In this document: positions 5,176 to 8,180 of the stretch, piece by piece
Layout: every line of letters starts with the position of its first letter
Position numbering within the stretch: position 1 is the stretch's first letter
Assembly: GCA_946404705.1 (NCBI GenBank)
Contig: CAMJES010000089.1
Span: 1-8,180 of the forward strand
DNA from: an uncultured Ruminococcus sp.
GTDB taxonomy: Bacteria; Bacillota; Clostridia; Oscillospirales; Ruminococcaceae
Length of the DNA: 8,180 nt
Direction of reading: 5' to 3'
Position numbers and translations under genes: made by a program
The notes under the pieces: generated by a model
Seen by the model: the letters and a program-made list of their open reading frames with translations, nothing else
The model's database searches: none
What the model was told of the DNA's origin: nothing

Positions 5176-5967
5176 TCAAAGGAAAAGCTCCGCAATTGCT
5201 TTTGCCCAGTTCAGATAAGACGGCACAATTTCGTCCAAAAGCTGTTTTATCTGTTCCGAATCCCAGTTTTCAAGCGCGCTGAAGAGCGTTCCGACAACAA
5301 CGGAATCATCATAGAAGCCGAGCGCAATCATCGCCGATGCATTATCTCCGAGTGCAAGATATTTTCCTCTTGTCAAAGCTCCTATGGCAAAATCGCCGCT
5401 TGCGATCGCTCCGAGAGAAACAATTCCCGTACACACCGCTCCTGCGGCTAAAATACCTGCCGCGAACGATCCTGCCGCAAGCAATCCGACCGCTATAACT
5501 CCCAATGAAAGCAGTCCGACGCTTGCAAGACCTATGCTGAACACGCCGAGCGAGGCAAGACCTATCGAGATAACTCCCCTTGCGGCAAGACCAATCGCGA
5601 TAACTCCTCTTGCGCTTTTGCCGACTGCGATAAATCCGCGCGCATTCCTGCCGATATGCCAGAGCGGCATACCAAAGACTGTTTTTTCGCTTTTTCTTTC
5701 CTTTACCGAAAATCCGCTTATACAATAAGTAACGGCTTTTTCCTCCCCGTCAATCTTAGGCTCTGTATCAACAGAATCTTTAAGCAGATAGTCGGTCGTA
5801 CAGCCGAATATCTCGCTTAAGCGAATGATCTTTTCCGTTTCGGGATAAGCGCCGCCGCTCTCCCACTTGCTGACGGTCTGACGCGATACACCGAGAATAT
5901 CCGCAAGCTGTTCCTGTGTGTAATTCTGATCTCTGCGAAGCTTTGAAAGCTTTTCTCCGAACTTCAT
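5176..5967 (-). CDS. XRE-family regulator with a Gly-pentad repeat C-terminal domain
   Basis: A 263-residue protein. Residues about 4-62 are a Cro/CI-type helix-turn-helix (KLSKLRRDQNYTQEQLADIL, then GVSRQTVSKWESGGAYP), which should bind an operator as a dimer. A polar linker (65-98) leads into a repeat region (106-206) in which glycine recurs at every fifth position and a small residue (Ala/Ser, rarely Cys/Thr) three residues after most of them. Residues 135-190 are strongly hydrophobic, while the first pentads carry Arg/Lys. The tail (230-263) is an amphipathic helix (SEQIKQLLDEIVPSYLNWAKAI). The repeat could be a small solenoid or membrane-embedded helices; I cannot decide. Start 5967 is supported by GGAGG (5975-5979) 7 nt upstream. 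It is followed by the 105-residue gene in the same unit. Proteins of this build occur in Clostridia, to my knowledge without a settled function. Confidence 0.9.
   Translation of the reverse strand: MKFGEKLSKLRRDQNYTQEQLADILGVSRQTVSKWESGGAYPETEKIIRLSEIFGCTTDYLLKDSVDTEPKIDGEEKAVTYCISGFSVKERKSEKTVFGMPLWHIGRNARGFIAVGKSARGVIAIGLAARGVISIGLASLGVFSIGLASVGLLSLGVIAVGLLAAGSFAAGILAAGAVCTGIVSLGAIASGDFAIGALTRGKYLALGDNASAMIALGFYDDSVVVGTLFSALENWDSEQIKQLLDEIVPSYLNWAKAIAELFL
5347..5652 (-). repeat. Coding tandem repeat: 20 glycine pentads (10-residue super-period)
   Basis: Residues 106, 111, 116 and so on to 201 of the XRE protein are all glycine, 20 in a row at spacing five, with one more at 207. The unit is G-x-x-[A/S]-x. 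In the first part two pentads alternate, as in ARGVIAIGLA / ARGVISIGLA, giving a 30-bp period in DNA. The DNA copies have diverged, so the pattern is kept at the protein level, which points to structural selection. Confidence 0.9.
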
Positions 5968-5997
5968 ATCAAAACCTCCGTATAAGTTTATGTCCCA

Positions 5998-6026
5998 ATT
6001 ATACCAACAAAAGGAGATTTACACAA
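5998..6026 (-). promoter_or_regulatory. Extended -10 promoter of the XRE unit
   Basis: The minus strand has TATAAT (5998-6003) preceded by TGG, making an extended -10 element. The weak hexamer TTGTGT (6021-6026) sits 17 bp upstream as a -35. Transcription would begin about 5990, giving a short leader of roughly 23 nt before the ATG at 5967. It implies that the XRE unit is transcribed independently of the membrane-protein gene. Confidence 0.65.
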
Positions 6027-6155
6027 CCAAATTGCGGTTTCTTTATGTAAACTTTGAGTTGCATACGCGTAAATACGGCATTTTTAATACAAAATCCCAC
6101 TTTCAGCTTTTCACGTTCAACATTGAATCAGCCTCCGCTCCCCACGCTTCAAAAA
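6027..6155. other. Intergenic stretch without a recognised feature
   Basis: Between the membrane-protein stop and the XRE promoter I find no hairpin with a T-tract on either strand, only small palindromes such as TACGCGTA (6064-6071). A plus-strand frame through here (5990-6178) lacks a ribosome binding site. Read-through from the membrane-protein gene into the XRE unit is therefore possible. Confidence 0.4.
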
Positions 6156-8180
6156 CTACCAAGTCCACTCGGACATAAAGCGAGAGAGCTTTCCCGTGAA
6201 ATTGTTATCGGCTGATTTCTTCTTCATCTCGTTTAATGCGCCTACTGCGATAAGGATAATACCTGCGGCAAGCAGATATACCCACCACGCAGGACTTCCC
6301 CACAGCTTTATGCTCAAAAATATTGCAGATGTAGTAATGACCGCGGCGCCGAGGATAAACCAGCGCTTCATCTTAATGAAGAACGAAAGAACGAGTACCG
6401 CAAGCGCACTTATCATCACGATCAGCGCGTTGCCGACCGTGCCGTTCAGAGCGTGGAAGAACAATATCACATATATAATAGTATAAGTAAAGAACGTGAT
6501 GTGGTCGAGGTACTTTTTATCCCATTTGAGCAGACGGAGTGCCGCAAGATAGAGAAGTACCGGAACGATATTGATCTCGAGCGCATAGCCATCGGGGGCA
6601 GCCGCAAACGGTCGGAGCATCCATGCAAAAACGGGTGTTAACAGCGATACTGCGATGATAACTCGATTGGCTGTCGGTTTATGCTCTCTGCGCAAGAGCG
6701 AAGCAACAGATGCACCGATAAGCCATATTCCGAGCCACGACTGCATTTCAATATATGAAAAGGCAAAATATGCTGTCAGACCTGCAAGGCGAGATATCGC
6801 AAAGCTGTCAAGGCCAAGACCTTCACTCGTCTTTTCGGCAATGCGGTTTCTATGGAGAAGGTAGCTTGCACCGATCGACATTAAGATCATAGCTGCAATG
6901 GTGATACCCGTCACAACGGAGCAGTTTTCGACTTCAATAAGATACATATCAAGCTGATTTGCGGCAGCGAAATATACTGCACAAAGCGGTGCAATAAGCC
7001 AAGCGGTCTTTTTTAGGATATATCCGCTTGTGAGGGTCATTGCCAAGATGACCGCTGCTCCTGCGGCAATAGCAAGGCTCGTTTTTCCCGTTGAAGCAAG
7101 CGAACAAAGCAGAGCAAAAGCCAATGCGTCAAGGCAGTAGAATGTGACCTTTCGGCAGGAAACAACAAGTTCATTCTGCATAACAAAGAGCAGAGCCGCT
7201 GACAGCAGAGCCGCAAATCCTCCTGCAAAAACAAATCCTGCGTCCGATTCAAGACCGAAAATGTCGTATGAAGACGCGGAAAAGCTTATACAGCAAAGGA
7301 TAATTCCTGCGGCAAGCGGTGCTTTTGAGCGGTGCAGGCAGCCCTTTGCGGCGAGTGCGGCGGCAAGGATAAGCCACAAATGCCAAGTCGGGTCGGGTTC
7401 CGAGAAAATATGCACACTTGAAACAATAATAAAAATCGAGGTTATCACGAAAAGTCCGGTCAAGGCGCCGTTTTCCGTCAATTTATCCTTTTTAAAGAAC
7501 ATAAGCACAAGCGTTAATACGAGCAGAGCTGCGGAAACTGCGGCATATACGGCAGGTTCTCCAAAAGCGGTTATAAGCTTGTCATCTAAGGAGAACGAAG
7601 CCAATGACATTACGGCAGCGAAAGCAAAAACAAACTTTTCCCAGTCCTTTTTCGAGAAAAATGCATGGATAAGCTGTACTGCTGCGGCGCAGATCACAAC
7701 AACCGCAGGTGCAGTATCGCAGTCGCTAAACTGTGAAATAAGGGTAGCTGCTGTAAAGGTAGAAAATATTACATCAGAGAAAACCGAACGCAGGATAAAA
7801 GCTCTTCCCTTTTTGGAAAGCACGGTATCTGCGGCAGCATAAGCTGCGGAAAGGACGAGCAAAGTAACTATTGCAACGTTTCTGAAAGCAAAGTTTGTTT
7901 CAAAAATAAGCCTAAACACAGACATAAGCGTTGCAGGAAGCGCAAAGGAGAAAACGGCGAGCATTATCTTTCCGTCACTTTCATTTCTGCGAATAATGCC
8001 GAGCGCAAGTATCTCGGCGGAAAGAAGCGCAAAGACGATGACCGAAACGACCGTTATTTCCGAGGAAATCATGGCAATACCGAGCGCACCTGCCGAGATG
8101 ATAACACAAATAACAGAAAGTATCCTAAACGCATAAAGAAGCTTTTCGGGAATTACTCCGAGCAGCGAGAGAACTGCCAG
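6156..8180 (-). CDS. Large multi-pass membrane protein (5' end beyond the window)
   Basis: The frame has no stop up to the right edge, so the 674 codons visible are only the C-terminal part. An ATG at 8072 lacks a ribosome binding site and the 36 codons before it are in frame and hydrophobic, so it is not taken as the start. The protein is almost wholly membrane-embedded: I count more than twenty hydrophobic stretches separated by short loops with a few charged residues (e.g. FFKKDKLTE, LLHRNRIAEKTSE, LLRREHKPTANR). It ends with an aromatic-rich helix (WGSPAWWVYLLAAGIILIAV) and a short polar tail (NEMKKKSADNNFTGKLSRF). The C-terminal style recalls large Clostridia and actinobacterial membrane proteins named after an SCO7613 C-terminal domain, from memory and at low confidence. 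No catalytic motif is seen. The stop is 188 bp upstream of the XRE start, with no clear terminator between. Confidence 0.8.
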   Translation of the reverse strand: MAVLSLLGVIPEKLLYAFRILSVICVIISAGALGIAMISSEITVVSVIVFALLSAEILALGIIRRNESDGKIMLAVFSFALPATLMSVFRLIFETNFAFRNVAIVTLLVLSAAYAAADTVLSKKGRAFILRSVFSDVIFSTFTAATLISQFSDCDTAPAVVVICAAAVQLIHAFFSKKDWEKFVFAFAAVMSLASFSLDDKLITAFGEPAVYAAVSAALLVLTLVLMFFKKDKLTENGALTGLFVITSIFIIVSSVHIFSEPDPTWHLWLILAAALAAKGCLHRSKAPLAAGIILCCISFSASSYDIFGLESDAGFVFAGGFAALLSAALLFVMQNELVVSCRKVTFYCLDALAFALLCSLASTGKTSLAIAAGAAVILAMTLTSGYILKKTAWLIAPLCAVYFAAANQLDMYLIEVENCSVVTGITIAAMILMSIGASYLLHRNRIAEKTSEGLGLDSFAISRLAGLTAYFAFSYIEMQSWLGIWLIGASVASLLRREHKPTANRVIIAVSLLTPVFAWMLRPFAAAPDGYALEINIVPVLLYLAALRLLKWDKKYLDHITFFTYTIIYVILFFHALNGTVGNALIVMISALAVLVLSFFIKMKRWFILGAAVITTSAIFLSIKLWGSPAWWVYLLAAGIILIAVGALNEMKKKSADNNFTGKLSRFMSEWTW

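Noticed and set aside
5342..5728. Long alternative frames on both strands (5342-5725 minus, 5384-5728 plus) over the Gly-pentad region
   Set aside because: They mirror the 30-bp period of the repeat in the XRE gene. Their Pro/Ala/Ser- or Arg-rich products are shadows and lack translation signals.
5990..6178. 62-codon plus-strand frame between the XRE gene and the membrane-protein gene
   Set aside because: No ribosome binding site, it overlaps the XRE promoter and the end of the membrane-protein gene, and its composition looks random.
7144..7842. 232-codon plus-strand frame opposite the membrane-protein gene
   Set aside because: It is Ala/Ser/Lys-rich with no family pattern and no ribosome binding site, and it is antisense to a coherent multi-pass membrane protein.
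8070..8072. ATG at 8072 as the start of the membrane protein
   Set aside because: No Shine-Dalgarno precedes it, and the frame continues open and hydrophobic to the window edge.
1..8180. Insertion sequence, prophage, CRISPR array, tRNA or rRNA
   Set aside because: No transposase or integrase frame, no spaced direct-repeat array and no cloverleaf or rRNA-like sequence was seen on either strand.

Overview
The window looks like a chromosomal segment of a Gram-positive Clostridia bacterium, probably a plant-fibre-degrading Oscillospiraceae/Ruminococcus-like gut species. The evidence is strong AGGAGG-type ribosome binding sites, consensus SigA promoters, moderate GC, an rpsF-ssb ribosomal/replication operon, a GH94 cellobiose phosphorylase, and an XRE regulator with the Gly-rich repeat tail I associate with Clostridia. 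The genus is an inference from gene content only. I see no mobile element, CRISPR array, tRNA or rRNA.

Left part (1-1075): rpsF (ribosomal protein S6) and ssb (single-strand DNA-binding protein, 3' end cut by the window edge) are transcribed leftwards. Their promoter is close to perfect (TTGACA, 17 bp, TATAAT) and the leader can fold into a hairpin that abuts the rpsF ribosome binding site. rpsR would be expected just beyond the left edge. Divergent from this is a single gene (1076-1918, + strand) for an unusual chemotaxis adaptor: a CheW fold interrupted by a CZB zinc-binding domain. It has its own extended -10 promoter preceded by an 11-bp tandem repeat.

Middle part (1919-4841): the CheW-CZB gene ends in a long, multi-tier hairpin with a U-tract. 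After a short pyrimidine-rich repeat stretch comes a perfect 16-bp-stem terminator serving the convergent gene, an 824-residue cellobiose phosphorylase. The phosphorylase promoter carries an 18-bp perfect palindrome with a central CG inside its -35/-10 spacer. This is the layout of a LacI-family operator, and no cognate repressor gene lies in the window.

Right part (4842-8180): a two-gene unit on the minus strand consists of an XRE-type regulator and, 16 bp after it, an unrecognised 105-residue protein. The regulator's C-terminal half has 20 consecutive glycines at exactly every fifth residue. Upstream, also on the minus strand, is a very large multi-pass membrane protein whose reading frame stays open to the right edge.

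The genes do not form one pathway: housekeeping, chemotaxis, disaccharide phosphorolysis and a regulator/membrane module sit side by side as separate transcription units. The most unusual items are the CZB-in-CheW protein, the strict Gly-pentad tail of the XRE regulator with its orphan partner, and the palindromic operator of the phosphorylase.
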